Positions 15,503 through 24,941 of a stretch of 64,000 bases of DNA are shown here, one piece after another. A program made the position numbers and the translations under genes. The stretch covers positions 1 through 64,000 of the forward strand of contig NZ_JAHHQJ010000012.1 in assembly GCF_020026455.1 (NCBI RefSeq). Direction: 5' to 3'. Origin of the DNA: Alistipes sp. (lineage in GTDB: Bacteria > Bacteroidota > Bacteroidia > Bacteroidales > Rikenellaceae). Positions within the stretch are counted from its first letter, which is position 1, and each line of letters starts with the position of its first letter. Below the pieces are notes generated by a model, which had not been told where the DNA came from, ran no database searches, and saw nothing but the letters and a program-made list of their open reading frames with translations.

Positions 15503-16735
15503 TTATTCGGTTTGTTGCTGTTTGTTGCGTAACGGGTTGTCGATGACGAAGCGGCAGAAGCGGTGGTAGAGCTCGCGATCCTTGGGGTGGGTTGAGTGGG
15601 CCAGTTTGTAGAGCCCGCTGTTGCCCTGGTAGTAGCTCAGGGGCCGGGTGCCGTAGATGCCGTGTTCTACGGCGCCCTCCATGTATTCGATGAAGCGCTG
15701 GCGGTAGATCTCGCAGCGCCCGGCCCCTTCGAGCAGGCTCTCCTCGAATTCGAACTCCATGCCTAGATCCTGACTGAGGATATCCTCGAAGTATCGGGAT
15801 AAGGGGCGGATGCCCTTGTCGTCCCAATAGTAGTTGGGCTGCATGTAGGCATAGTCCACGCCCAGTTCTTCCCATTTGGTGTAGCCGGCGGCCCGGTTAT
15901 AGGGGATCCAGCAGAAACTGCTGTTGATCGAGTGCAGGTATTGGGCTACGGCGGGAACGGTCTCCTCCGAGCGCTTGAGCTCGTGGCACCATCCGTCGCC
16001 GGGGGTCACGATCTCCTCGGAGATCAGGTAGAAGCCGGCCAACTCCACGTGGCGGAAGTTGCCCTGGTCGAAGCGGTGGCGGACCTGGTCGATGTACCAC
16101 TTGCAGGCGGCCAGCCGGTCCTCGCCTTTGGAGAAGTCGAGTGTGCGGCCGTCGAGAGTTCCCCAATAGGTGGTCGATTCGGTGGTGATGTCGTAGCGGT
16201 AGTAGATGATGGGGTCGGGCATCATGAGGATCACCTTGCGCTTCCCGATCGGCTTGCCCATCCGTTTGGAAGCCTCCCCGACGGCATCTTCCAGCGCATC
16301 GACGCAGTTTCCTTTCCGGAAGTAGTAGTCGATCAGTTCCTGCCATTGCTCCTTGCCGGCCGAAACACCCGTGCCGCGCAGAACGCCGGTCATGAAGGAG
16401 TAGGCCCCCTTGTCGGGACGGTTCACATCCTGGGATTCGAGAAAGAGAAAACTGTCGAAAAGCCACTCCTCCTTGCCGTCGGGATTTACATAGCTGACAT
16501 AGGGGATCAGCCGCTCTTTCTCCCACAGAAAGGGATTGCGGTGGTGGCTGCCGCCGTAGCAGAGCACCATGTCGGTGTAGGAGGGGCGTTCCTTGCGGTT
16601 CTTCTCCCAACGGTACATTGCGGGTTCTCCCTTGGGAGGCTTGTTTTGTCGTTTGTCGGCAGCCTGTCCGGGGAGGATTCCCGCCGTCAGCCCCGCAAAC
16701 AGGAGGCAGCCTGCCAGTAGGTTGAGGTTTCTCAT
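15503..16735 (-). CDS. Secreted DUF4855 protein
   Basis: The 410-residue protein has a signal peptide (MRNLNLLAG to QAADK). It carries a full DUF4855 domain with MVLCYGGSHHRNP, EEWLFDSFLFLES, RKVILMMPDP, GTLDGRTLDFS, ACKWYIDQVRHRF, LAGFYLISEEI, YAYMQPNYYW, MEFEFEE and a C-terminal YHRFCRFVIDNP. Glu residues in ISEEI and MEFE are conserved among the three paralogues and are candidate active-site residues. The family's activity is not established to my knowledge. Tandem neighbours are 4 nt away on each side. ATG 16735 is chosen over an earlier in-frame Met that overlaps the upstream gene. Confidence 0.82.
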   Translation of the reverse strand: MRNLNLLAGCLLFAGLTAGILPGQAADKRQNKPPKGEPAMYRWEKNRKERPSYTDMVLCYGGSHHRNPFLWEKERLIPYVSYVNPDGKEEWLFDSFLFLESQDVNRPDKGAYSFMTGVLRGTGVSAGKEQWQELIDYYFRKGNCVDALEDAVGEASKRMGKPIGKRKVILMMPDPIIYYRYDITTESTTYWGTLDGRTLDFSKGEDRLAACKWYIDQVRHRFDQGNFRHVELAGFYLISEEIVTPGDGWCHELKRSEETVPAVAQYLHSINSSFCWIPYNRAAGYTKWEELGVDYAYMQPNYYWDDKGIRPLSRYFEDILSQDLGMEFEFEESLLEGAGRCEIYRQRFIEYMEGAVEHGIYGTRPLSYYQGNSGLYKLAHSTHPKDRELYHRFCRFVIDNPLRNKQQQTE

Positions 16736-16739
16736 GGTT

Positions 16740-18245
16740 TTAGTTTTTACGCATGGGGTTGTTGATGACAAATTGGCAGAATTCATGGTATAGAGCCTGC
16801 TCTTCGGGCGATTGTGACCGCGACAGGTCGTAGAAGGCGTTGGTGCCCTGGTAGTAGCTCAACGGGCGGGATCCGTAGATGCCCTGCTTTCTGGCTTCTG
16901 AGAGGTATTGGCGGAACCGTTTGCGGTAGGCTTCGCAGTCGGCTTTGCCGTTGAAGACGTTTTCGTCCAATTCGAATTCCATGTTCAGACCATGCTGCCG
17001 GATGTCGGCGAAGAAACGCTCCAGGGACAACTCCGGTTTCCAGAAGTAGTTGGGCTGCATGTAGGCATAGTCCACGCCCATCTCTTTCCATTTGGTGTAG
17101 CCGGCAGCCCGGTTGTAGGGGATCCAGCTGAGCGATTCGTTGAGCGAATGGAGGTATGCGGCCACATGGGGGATCACCTTGTCGGTCTGCTTCAGCTCGT
17201 AGTCCCAACCCTCGTCCGGAGTGGCGATCTCCTCGCTGAGGATGTAGAACCCCGCCAATTCGATGTTGCGGAACTTGCCCTGGTCGAAGCGGCGGCGCAC
17301 TTCGTTGATATACCATTTGCAGGCGGCGACGCGGTGTTCGCTATTGCTGAAATCCTGTGTCCGGCCCTCCAGCTCGCCCCAGTAGACGGTCGATGCCGGA
17401 TCGCCGCTTCCGTTGCCCTTCTTGTCGAAGACCCGGTGGAGAATCGGGTCGGGCAGCGTCATCACGACCTTGCGCTTCGAGGGAGGAGTCCCCAGCCGTT
17501 GCGCCGCCTCGGCGATGGCCTGATCCAGTGCCTCGAATCCGCTGCTGCCCTGAAACCAGTAGTCGATCAGCTCCTGCCACTGCCGCTTGCCGGCCGAGAA
17601 GCCGTTCTCCCGCAGCAGTCCTGTCATGTAGGCATAGTTCCGATTGTCGCTGCCGGGCGTGTCCTGAAATTCGATGAAGAGAAAGGCGTCGAAGAGCCAC
17701 TGTTCCTTGCCGTCGGGGTCGGTGTAGCTGACCATCGGTGCGAAGCGCTCCTTGTCCCACCGGAAGGGGATGCGGTGGTGGCTGCCGCCGTAGCAGAGGA
17801 CCAGATCCGTAAAGGTCGGCAGTCCGTCGCGCTCCGACTCCCAGGGATACATCGAGGATGCCGGCTCTCCCGTCGTGAACTGGATGTGCTGCAATGTGCT
17901 GCAGCGTCCCGCCTGATCGCATGCCACGGCAAAGAGCGTGTAGAAGGTTTCGGCTTCGAGCCCCTCGATGACCAGCTCGGGGTCGGCAGGCAGCATTTCG
18001 CCGTGCTCCATGACGCTTTGGACACTTTCGGAGGAGAGCACCCCGGTGGTCTTGCAGATGTAGCGGATCTGCGTGGCACGGCGGCTTGTCGCCTGTAGGG
18101 TCACCGATCGGGCGTCGATCCTCTTGAGCTGCAGGTGCAGGGAGGGGTGTCCCGAGTCGTTGTCGGAACCCGCCTCTGTGCAGCCTCCCGACGCAAAGAG
18201 CACAAGAAGTGCAGACAGCAGGTATCGGTGGATGGATCGTATCAT
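16740..18245 (-). CDS. DUF4855 lipoprotein with an N-terminal FN3-like domain
   Basis: The 501-residue lipoprotein (SGGC, Cys22) has a fibronectin-III-like region at about 35-130 (HLQLKRIDARSVTLQA, GLEAETFYTLFAVACD). A DUF4855 domain follows at about 135-501 with LVLCYGGSHHRIP, FDAFLFIEF, GELEGRTQDFS, LAGFYILSEEIATP, YAYMQPNYFW and MEFELDE. It is most similar to the 15503-16735 protein, so the two are probably a duplication. The lipid anchor suggests outer-membrane attachment and action on large substrates. It begins 188 nt after the DUF1735 gene, across a 13-bp hairpin. Confidence 0.82.
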   Translation of the reverse strand: MIRSIHRYLLSALLVLFASGGCTEAGSDNDSGHPSLHLQLKRIDARSVTLQATSRRATQIRYICKTTGVLSSESVQSVMEHGEMLPADPELVIEGLEAETFYTLFAVACDQAGRCSTLQHIQFTTGEPASSMYPWESERDGLPTFTDLVLCYGGSHHRIPFRWDKERFAPMVSYTDPDGKEQWLFDAFLFIEFQDTPGSDNRNYAYMTGLLRENGFSAGKRQWQELIDYWFQGSSGFEALDQAIAEAAQRLGTPPSKRKVVMTLPDPILHRVFDKKGNGSGDPASTVYWGELEGRTQDFSNSEHRVAACKWYINEVRRRFDQGKFRNIELAGFYILSEEIATPDEGWDYELKQTDKVIPHVAAYLHSLNESLSWIPYNRAAGYTKWKEMGVDYAYMQPNYFWKPELSLERFFADIRQHGLNMEFELDENVFNGKADCEAYRKRFRQYLSEARKQGIYGSRPLSYYQGTNAFYDLSRSQSPEEQALYHEFCQFVINNPMRKN

Positions 18246-18374
18246 GCTTGTTGTTCGTTTGGGGTTTTACCGGACTCTTTTCTTGTCGGGTATCCGCCGT
18301 GTTTCCTGGCGGCCGGAGGTGCGGCGTGTCGGTTGCACATGGCGGTGATGCTTGTGCGGACGGCGTGTCGAATG

Positions 18375-18414
18375 AATCCCGTTGTGAGAAGAAGTGGCTG
18401 GTCACAACGGGATT
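18375..18414 (-). terminator. Intra-locus hairpin between the susCD genes and the DUF4855 genes
   Basis: A perfect 13-bp stem (18375-18387 and 18402-18414) lies 19 nt past the DUF1735 gene stop. No U-tract follows, so partial termination or mRNA stabilisation, setting higher SusCD than enzyme expression, is plausible. Confidence 0.5.
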
Positions 18415-18433
18415 AATCATTCGATACGGCTTG

Positions 18434-19825
18434 TCAGAAGCCCACACCCTGGACATCGGCCAGCTTGCCGCGTCCGTTGAGGTAGTCCTTCGAGTCGATG
18501 GGGTTTTCGGGCTTTATGATGCTGAACTTGAGGTAGCGGCCGGCAATGTATTTCTGTACCGGATATGCGTAGGGAGCCGGTTGTGCGGCCCATGCGTAGT
18601 CGCGCATGCCGCTGGCAACCAGATTCCACTTCGTGTCGGCACCTTTGTACTCCTCGGCCGTGTAGATCTTGTAATCGCGCAGGTTGCCCTGATGGGTGGT
18701 GTAGTCGCTGATGTAGAACTTGGTGAAGACCTGCGTCTTGCCCATGTCCACGACAAAGTCCATCGGGAACTTGATCGGTCCGTTGTCCCACGACGAGATC
18801 CAGCAGTGGTTGTCGTCGAATTCGCCGTCGAAGAGCTTGTCCGAGGTGTATTTCTTTGCCCATGCGGGCGCGTTGGGGTCCTCGGCGAAGCAGTTCTTCT
18901 GCCCCTCCAGCACCGTCCACGGGCCCTTGAGCACCTTGTCCATCGTGATGGTGATGTACATGATGTTCTTTTCGATGGTCACCCCTTCGAGCGAGGAGCC
19001 TGTGATGCGGATCGGAATCAGATATGCACCCTGCGTCTGGAGCGTGTTGCCCGAGAAGAGGGCAGCGGAGTTGATCTTGCCTGAGAATTTGGTCGACAGA
19101 TTGCCGGCGGGGAGCTGCGACTCCCTGGCATCGAGTGTGGCAAATCCTTCGGGTGCGGCCGTGAACGACGTCGCGTGGGCCTTGTTGTAGGCTTCGATCA
19201 GTTTGTTGTCGATCTCGTAGCTGACGGTTACATCCATGTCGGCCAATGCGCTGTTGATGGCGATGCTGCCTTCGAACGGAGCGGACGAGCGGTCGGCCGA
19301 GGGATAGAAGGCTGCCGTCTCCTTCTCCATGTTCAGCGTTGCACGCTTGAGGTTGATGAGCATCACGTCGCGGTTCTCATCCACTTTCAGGGCATTGTTG
19401 GCCGCGCTGAGCTGCAGTGGGATGACGTAGTCCTTCGTTGCGTCGAGTTTGATCACTTCCGCAGTCTTCCAGGTGATCTCGACGAATTTGCGGACGGCTC
19501 CTTCCGGGAATCCGACCTGAGGTTTGGCAATCGTGTAGCACTCCTCGGGGAGCTGTACGAATTGGGTCTGGTGCGCCTTGTTGTACTCCTCCATGGCTGC
19601 GGGGGATACTTCGACACAGGCTTTGGCTTCTTGCAACCCCTTGCCGTTCTTCAGAACGGCCAGAGCGTAGTGCTCGTTGTAGACCGATACATCGGCATAT
19701 TGCGTCGCATTGACGAACGAAAGCGTATCGTCTACCATGAAGTTGTTGCGCTCGTCCTCGCAGCCGGCCAGGGTTGTTGCGGCAATCAGACCGGCAAGCA
19801 ACGCTTTATACATATTGATTTTCAT
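18434..19825 (-). CDS. DUF1735 surface lipoprotein with C-terminal F5/8C-like domain
   Basis: The 463-residue lipoprotein (LAGC, Cys22, followed by acidic EDE typical of surface export) has two DUF1735-like repeats (about 30-150 and 170-300). Each has the AYNKAH(A/Q)T motif, seen in YNKAHQTQF and YNKAHATSF. Residues about 310-463 look like a discoidin (F5/8 type C) domain: LFDGEFDDNHCWISSW, DMGKTQVFTKFYISDY and GRYLKFSII. Such proteins act as surface glycan-binding proteins beside SusD. It follows susD by 15 nt. Confidence 0.85.
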   Translation of the reverse strand: MKINMYKALLAGLIAATTLAGCEDERNNFMVDDTLSFVNATQYADVSVYNEHYALAVLKNGKGLQEAKACVEVSPAAMEEYNKAHQTQFVQLPEECYTIAKPQVGFPEGAVRKFVEITWKTAEVIKLDATKDYVIPLQLSAANNALKVDENRDVMLINLKRATLNMEKETAAFYPSADRSSAPFEGSIAINSALADMDVTVSYEIDNKLIEAYNKAHATSFTAAPEGFATLDARESQLPAGNLSTKFSGKINSAALFSGNTLQTQGAYLIPIRITGSSLEGVTIEKNIMYITITMDKVLKGPWTVLEGQKNCFAEDPNAPAWAKKYTSDKLFDGEFDDNHCWISSWDNGPIKFPMDFVVDMGKTQVFTKFYISDYTTHQGNLRDYKIYTAEEYKGADTKWNLVASGMRDYAWAAQPAPYAYPVQKYIAGRYLKFSIIKPENPIDSKDYLNGRGKLADVQGVGF

Positions 19826-19840
19826 AGGTTCGAGCCTGTT

Positions 19841-21775
19841 TTAATGTCCGTAATTTTGGGTTATGTTGGTCATTTCAGCCATCTGGAGCGAGCTGATGGG
19901 GAAGAGGTAGTCCTTGTCGCGGAAGACGTTGGGCGATCCGATGAAATCCTTGTTGGTGCGGTTATAGGACTCTTCGTAGGTCGTGGCGCTGAGGTTCAGC
20001 GTCCAGTTGTCGCCCGGATATTCGTCTTTGGCAACCATCCAGCGGCAGGCGTCGTAGTGGCGCTGCGCCTCGAAGGCGAATTCCACCATGCGCTCTTTCT
20101 GGATACACCAGCGGAGCAGCTCCTTGTTGCCTTTGATTTCGGGATAGGCCACTTCGATATTATTCAGCCCTGCGCGGTTGCGCACTTCGTTCAGCGCCAT
20201 CAGAGCGGCCGCTTCGTCGCGTTGCGGCTTCTCGTTGCAGGCTTCGGCGTAGTTGAGGTAGATTTCGGCCATGCGGAAGGCGGGGAAGACGTAGCGGATG
20301 GCCTTGTACTCCTCCTGGCTCTCCAGACGCGTGTCAGCCTTGTAGAGGCGGCGCCATGCGTATCCCGAGCGGATGCAGCTCTGCGCGGCGTCCCATTTCG
20401 AGGTGCACTCTTTGTTGTTGTAGCAGGTGAATTTCTTGCTCCACGACTTGTAGGGCCACCAGAATCCGTTGGGCACGACCGAGACGTAGAAGCGGGGATC
20501 GCGGCCGACGCAGCTGTTGTGGGCCTTGAAGGGGGCGGCCCAGTCTGCATCGACGGGTTGTTTGTAGTTGTCGGTGAAGCCGGAGGCCTTGTAGCCCGAC
20601 AATGCGTCCACGTCGGGCGTCGAGAGGTTGTTCTGGCCTTTGTAGCCTTTGACCGGGTAGCGGCCGCTCTCCCACATGGGGTAGCTGTCGATCAGCTTGA
20701 GCGAGGGGGCGATACCGCCGAATCCGTAGAGGAATCCGAAGTTGGGCGGGAGCCCCGGGCCGAGTTGTCCGCCGACGGTGCCCATGTAGGCATAGGCGTT
20801 GGAGGTGCGGAACCACCAGCCCCAGATCGTCTCTTCGTTCCAGGGTTCGAACATCACCTTCTGGTACGAAGCGGCTGCATCCTTGAATTTGTCTCCCGTT
20901 GAGGAGCTCTTGCAGAGTCTGTATTTGTTCATGTCGATCACCTCTTTGGCGGCGTCGGCGGCGAACTGCCACTTGTTCTCGTCCTTGCTCTGCGGGAAGA
21001 GGAATTCGCCGCGGATGTTCTGCATCTTGCCGATGTAGAGGTCGCAGCCGTTGTAGAGCGGCGAGGCGGCATAGAGCAGCACGCGCGAGCGGAGAGCCAG
21101 GGCGGCACCTTTGGTGACGCGGCCCATCCAGCGGTCTTCCGACTCACCCACGTCCTTGATGTCCGCGGGGAGGACTTCGGCGGCTTTCTTCAGCTCCTCG
21201 CTGATGAACTGGATGTTCTGATCGACGGTGTGGCGGTCGATGGTCGAAGCCTTGATGTTCTCGTCGGCGACCTGGTCGCCCCAGATGAAGACGGGGCCAT
21301 ACTGGCGGAAGAGACAGAAATAGTAGTAGGCACGCAGGAAACGGGCCTCGGCCTTCATGCAGGCGATTGTCTTCTCGTTGTCCTCCTTGTTCTTGTCTAC
21401 GTTGGCCATGAAGATCGAGCACTGGTTGATGGCGACATAGAACTCGGGCCAGTAGTTGAAGTACTGTGCATCCACCGGCGTGGCACTGCTGTAATTCCCC
21501 GTTTTGTAGAGCAGGTAGTAGACCCACTGGTAGAACGAATATTGGCCTTCGTCCGAACGCGGTACGACCCAGCCGTGGCTGCCGACGATCTCCTCTTCCA
21601 TAGGGATGTAGGAGTAGAGGTGCGAAAGGTATTTCTTGGTTGTCTTGCTCTCGCTGAAGATTTCGTCGATGTTCGCCTGGTCGTCGAGCTCAACATCGAA
21701 ATAGGAGTCGCAGGAGCTCAGCGTGAAGGACGCCATCAGGATCGCCGCAGCTAATATGTTCCTTATTGATTTCAT
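19841..21775 (-). CDS. SusD/RagB-family glycan-binding lipoprotein
   Basis: The 644-residue lipoprotein has lipobox LSSC (Cys22) and SusD landmarks: ARFLRAYYYFCLFRQYGPV (TPR-like helix), an AALALRSRVLLYAASP segment, FRMAEIYLNYAEACNE, ALNEVRNRAGL, KERMVEFAFEAQRHYDACRW and the C-terminal LFPISSLQMAEM. It sits as a lid on the SusC transporter and binds the target glycan at the cell surface. It is 19 nt after the partner susC. At 644 residues it is longer than the common SusD length of about 550, so inserted loops are likely. Confidence 0.95.
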   Translation of the reverse strand: MKSIRNILAAAILMASFTLSSCDSYFDVELDDQANIDEIFSESKTTKKYLSHLYSYIPMEEEIVGSHGWVVPRSDEGQYSFYQWVYYLLYKTGNYSSATPVDAQYFNYWPEFYVAINQCSIFMANVDKNKEDNEKTIACMKAEARFLRAYYYFCLFRQYGPVFIWGDQVADENIKASTIDRHTVDQNIQFISEELKKAAEVLPADIKDVGESEDRWMGRVTKGAALALRSRVLLYAASPLYNGCDLYIGKMQNIRGEFLFPQSKDENKWQFAADAAKEVIDMNKYRLCKSSSTGDKFKDAAASYQKVMFEPWNEETIWGWWFRTSNAYAYMGTVGGQLGPGLPPNFGFLYGFGGIAPSLKLIDSYPMWESGRYPVKGYKGQNNLSTPDVDALSGYKASGFTDNYKQPVDADWAAPFKAHNSCVGRDPRFYVSVVPNGFWWPYKSWSKKFTCYNNKECTSKWDAAQSCIRSGYAWRRLYKADTRLESQEEYKAIRYVFPAFRMAEIYLNYAEACNEKPQRDEAAALMALNEVRNRAGLNNIEVAYPEIKGNKELLRWCIQKERMVEFAFEAQRHYDACRWMVAKDEYPGDNWTLNLSATTYEESYNRTNKDFIGSPNVFRDKDYLFPISSLQMAEMTNITQNYGH

Positions 21776-21794
21776 GTTGTTTTCGGTATTTTGT

Positions 21795-24700
21795 TTAGAA
21801 ATTGACGTTCACACCGAGCGTTACGGTGCGTACCGTAGGATAGACGTTGCCAAAGCTGGCGTCGACCTCGGGATCCCATAGTTCGAAATCGCTGAACGTA
21901 AGCAGGTTGACTCCCTGTACGTAGAACCGGATGGTCGATAGTCCCCATTTTTTGGTCAGGCTTCTGGGGAGCGTGTATCCGATCTCGGCATTCTTCAGGC
22001 GCAGGAAGCTCATGTCGTGCTGCCAGTAGGTCGAGGGCTGCTGGTTGTTCTCCACCTTGTTGAGCGACAGACGCGGATAGGGGGCATGCGGATTCTGATT
22101 CTCCAGCGTCCAGCGCTTCTCGGCGATGTCGGCATAGATCTGCCCCATGCGCATGATGTTCGACGATGCCCCGAAGAGACACTGTCCGCTGATCAGGCGG
22201 GTTACATGGCCAACCCCGGCGAAGAAGGCCGAGAGGTCGAAGCCCTTCCATCCGAGGCTGAAGCCGAATCCGTAATTGATTTCCGGGACGGTGGTGTAGC
22301 CGATGGCCACTTTGTCATACGTGTTCACCAGACCGTCGCCGTTGATGTCGCGGTATTTGATATCGCCCGGGCGTACGTTGCCGAAGTCCTGCTTGGGCCA
22401 GTTGGCGATATCCTCCTCCGATTCGAATAGCCCCTCAGCTATCAGACCGAACTGCTGGTTGAAGGCGAAGCCGGCCTGATTCTGGTATTTCCAGATCTGA
22501 TCGGGTTTGTCGTCGTAGAGTTTCTTGTTGCGGTTGTAGGTGAAGTTGCCGCGCAACGACAGGTAGAGATCCTTGTTGAAGTGGTGGTCGAATTCCAGCG
22601 ACACGTCGAAACCCTGATTCTTCATGCGGCCCAGGTTGACGTATTGTGCGACCTTGGTGCCTACGATCGACGGGGTCGATTCGCGCTGGATGAAGATGCC
22701 TTCGCGCTCCTCGTAGAAGTAGTCGGCCTGGATCTTCAGTTTGTGGAACAGCCCCAGCTCGATACCCGCGTCGGCTTTGGTGGCCTCTTCCCACGATACG
22801 TTGGGATTGCCGTAATCACCCGTGGTGATGCCGTTGTTGGGGTGGCCGCCCGTGTCCGAGGGATCGTTCCAGTTTTTTCCGAAGTTGAACCCTGGGGCGT
22901 AGGTGTTCATCGTGGTGTTGTAGGCAAAACGGCGGTTGCCGCCGATCTGGTCGTTGCCGATCTTGCCGTAGGAGGCGCGTATCTTCAGGATGTTGATCTT
23001 GTCGCGCAGCGGCTCCCAGAACTTTTCGTTGCTGATCATGTAACCGACGGCATATGCGGGGAAGAATCCATAGCGTTTGCCCGGGGCGAAGTTCTCCGAG
23101 CCGTTGTATCCGAAGTTGAATTCGGCGAAATACTTGTCGCGGAATGCATAGGTGAAACGTCCGGCAATACCCATGTTGCGGTAGGGGTAGGCGAGGATGT
23201 AGTTGCCGGGGACGTTGTTGCTCCTGCTGCGGAGGCTGTAAAGGAACATGGCCCCTACGCGGTGGTTGTCGGCGAAGATGCGCTCGTAGTTGACCGAAGC
23301 CTCGAAGTTGATGGTGGTCCAGCCGGCATTGGAGCGGTTCAAGGTCATGTAGTTGGTACCTTCGTTGACGGCCTGGTAGTTGATCTTGCCGTTTTCGTCG
23401 CGGTCCAGCGCGGCGTAGGTCGAGCGGACGAGGTTGCGATTCAGCACGGTGCTGTTGTCGGCGTCCCACGAGAATTTCACGTTGGCCTTCAGGCCCGGGG
23501 TGATGATGTCGGAGAAGTCCTGGGTCAGCGACATGAGCGACTGGGCCACGATTCTGTTCGTGCGGTTGTACCCCGTATGGTTCAGCATGTTGTAGGGGTT
23601 GTAGCTGCCGCTTTCGGGCGGGCTGGCCAGCGTGCCGTCGGAGTAGACGGTCGGCGTGGCGATCGGGGTTACGTAGAGCGTGTAGTTGTAGAGGTCGTTG
23701 AGGCTTGTGCCGGGCGTATTCTTCATGGTATACTGTGTGGAGATCGAGAGGCCTAGCTCGGTCGATTTGGTGATGTTGATGTCGACGTTGGAGCGGAAGT
23801 TGAACTTGTTGAAGTTCATCTGGGCGTCGTAGCGGCTGTTGTCGGCCATGTTGAATATGCCGCCCTCGGTGTAGTACGATCCGCCGATGTAGTAGCGGAC
23901 GGATTTGCCGCCGCCCGTGGCGCTGACGTTGATGCGCCCGGTCATGGCCAGGTCCTTGAAGATGGTCTTGGTCCAGTCGACCGAAGGATAGAAGTCGGGA
24001 TCGCTGCCGTTGAGATACTTTTCGCGGGCCTCGGGCGAGATGGGCGACTCGGCGCCGGCATCACGATAGAGTTCGTCGAAGTAGTCGAGCCACTGGCGGG
24101 TGTTGGCCATTTCGGGGATCTTGACCGGCTGGGTCATGCCGAATTCGGCCTTGACATTGATCTTGGGGGTCGATTCGGCGCCTCGTTTGGTGGTGATCAG
24201 GACAATGCCGTTGGCTCCGCGCACGCCATACACGGCCGTTGCCGTCGCATCCTTGAGGATCGAGAAGGTGGCGATATCGTCGACATCGACCAGGTCCATT
24301 TCGCGCTCGATGCCGTCGACCAGTACCAGCGGCCTGTTGTTGGCGCCGAAGGTGTTGACGCCGCGGATCCAGAAGTCGGCACCGGCACCCGGCTCGCCCG
24401 TACGCTGCATTACGACCATACCGGCCAGTTTACCGGCCAGTCCCGAGGAGAGCTGTCCCGTGGACATCTTCAGCTCTTTGGTGTCGATGGTGTTGATGGC
24501 TCCGATGATGCTCTCCTTGCGCTGCTTGCCGTAGGCTACGACCGTTACGGCCTCCAGTTCCGAGGTCTTGCGGGCCAGTTCGACGACCATGCCGGTCTTG
24601 GTTCCGACCGGGACGGACTGGGTTTCATAACCCAGGTAGGAGATTTCGATCACATCGGTCGGGGCGACCTCGATCGTGAAACTGCCGTCGTTGCCGGTGA

Positions 24701-24941
24701 TGACGCCTCGGGTGCTGCCCTTGACGACCACGGTTGCGCCCGGGATTCCGGCCTTGGTCTCATCGAGGACGCGTCCCGTCAACTGGAACGCTCCTTTTGG
24801 CTCCTGAATCGCGGAGACCGACCCGGAATCGTTGGCGGAGTATTCGATTTCGGGATTTGCACGCAACTCCGTAACAGCTATAAGCCCCATGATCCATACG
24901 AATGACCGGAGCATTACTTGAAAGAGTTTTTGTTTCGTCAT
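21795..24941 (-). CDS. SusC/RagA-family TonB-dependent outer-membrane transporter
   Basis: The 1048-residue protein has a signal region, then a CarboxypepD_reg-like domain (about 52-135: LTGRVLDETKAGIPGATVVVKG, GVITGNDGSFTIEV), a TonB-box-like segment (LEAVTVVAYGKQRKESI), a plug (WIRGVNTFGANNRPLVLVDGIE, VYGVRGANGIVLITTKRG) and a 22-strand barrel ending in VTLGVNVNF. It imports oligosaccharides with SusD. There is no N-terminal STN domain, so it is not coupled to an anti-sigma factor. The operon promoter is not obvious in the 666-nt region upstream. Confidence 0.95.
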   Translation of the reverse strand: MTKQKLFQVMLRSFVWIMGLIAVTELRANPEIEYSANDSGSVSAIQEPKGAFQLTGRVLDETKAGIPGATVVVKGSTRGVITGNDGSFTIEVAPTDVIEISYLGYETQSVPVGTKTGMVVELARKTSELEAVTVVAYGKQRKESIIGAINTIDTKELKMSTGQLSSGLAGKLAGMVVMQRTGEPGAGADFWIRGVNTFGANNRPLVLVDGIEREMDLVDVDDIATFSILKDATATAVYGVRGANGIVLITTKRGAESTPKINVKAEFGMTQPVKIPEMANTRQWLDYFDELYRDAGAESPISPEAREKYLNGSDPDFYPSVDWTKTIFKDLAMTGRINVSATGGGKSVRYYIGGSYYTEGGIFNMADNSRYDAQMNFNKFNFRSNVDINITKSTELGLSISTQYTMKNTPGTSLNDLYNYTLYVTPIATPTVYSDGTLASPPESGSYNPYNMLNHTGYNRTNRIVAQSLMSLTQDFSDIITPGLKANVKFSWDADNSTVLNRNLVRSTYAALDRDENGKINYQAVNEGTNYMTLNRSNAGWTTINFEASVNYERIFADNHRVGAMFLYSLRSRSNNVPGNYILAYPYRNMGIAGRFTYAFRDKYFAEFNFGYNGSENFAPGKRYGFFPAYAVGYMISNEKFWEPLRDKINILKIRASYGKIGNDQIGGNRRFAYNTTMNTYAPGFNFGKNWNDPSDTGGHPNNGITTGDYGNPNVSWEEATKADAGIELGLFHKLKIQADYFYEEREGIFIQRESTPSIVGTKVAQYVNLGRMKNQGFDVSLEFDHHFNKDLYLSLRGNFTYNRNKKLYDDKPDQIWKYQNQAGFAFNQQFGLIAEGLFESEEDIANWPKQDFGNVRPGDIKYRDINGDGLVNTYDKVAIGYTTVPEINYGFGFSLGWKGFDLSAFFAGVGHVTRLISGQCLFGASSNIMRMGQIYADIAEKRWTLENQNPHAPYPRLSLNKVENNQQPSTYWQHDMSFLRLKNAEIGYTLPRSLTKKWGLSTIRFYVQGVNLLTFSDFELWDPEVDASFGNVYPTVRTVTLGVNVNF

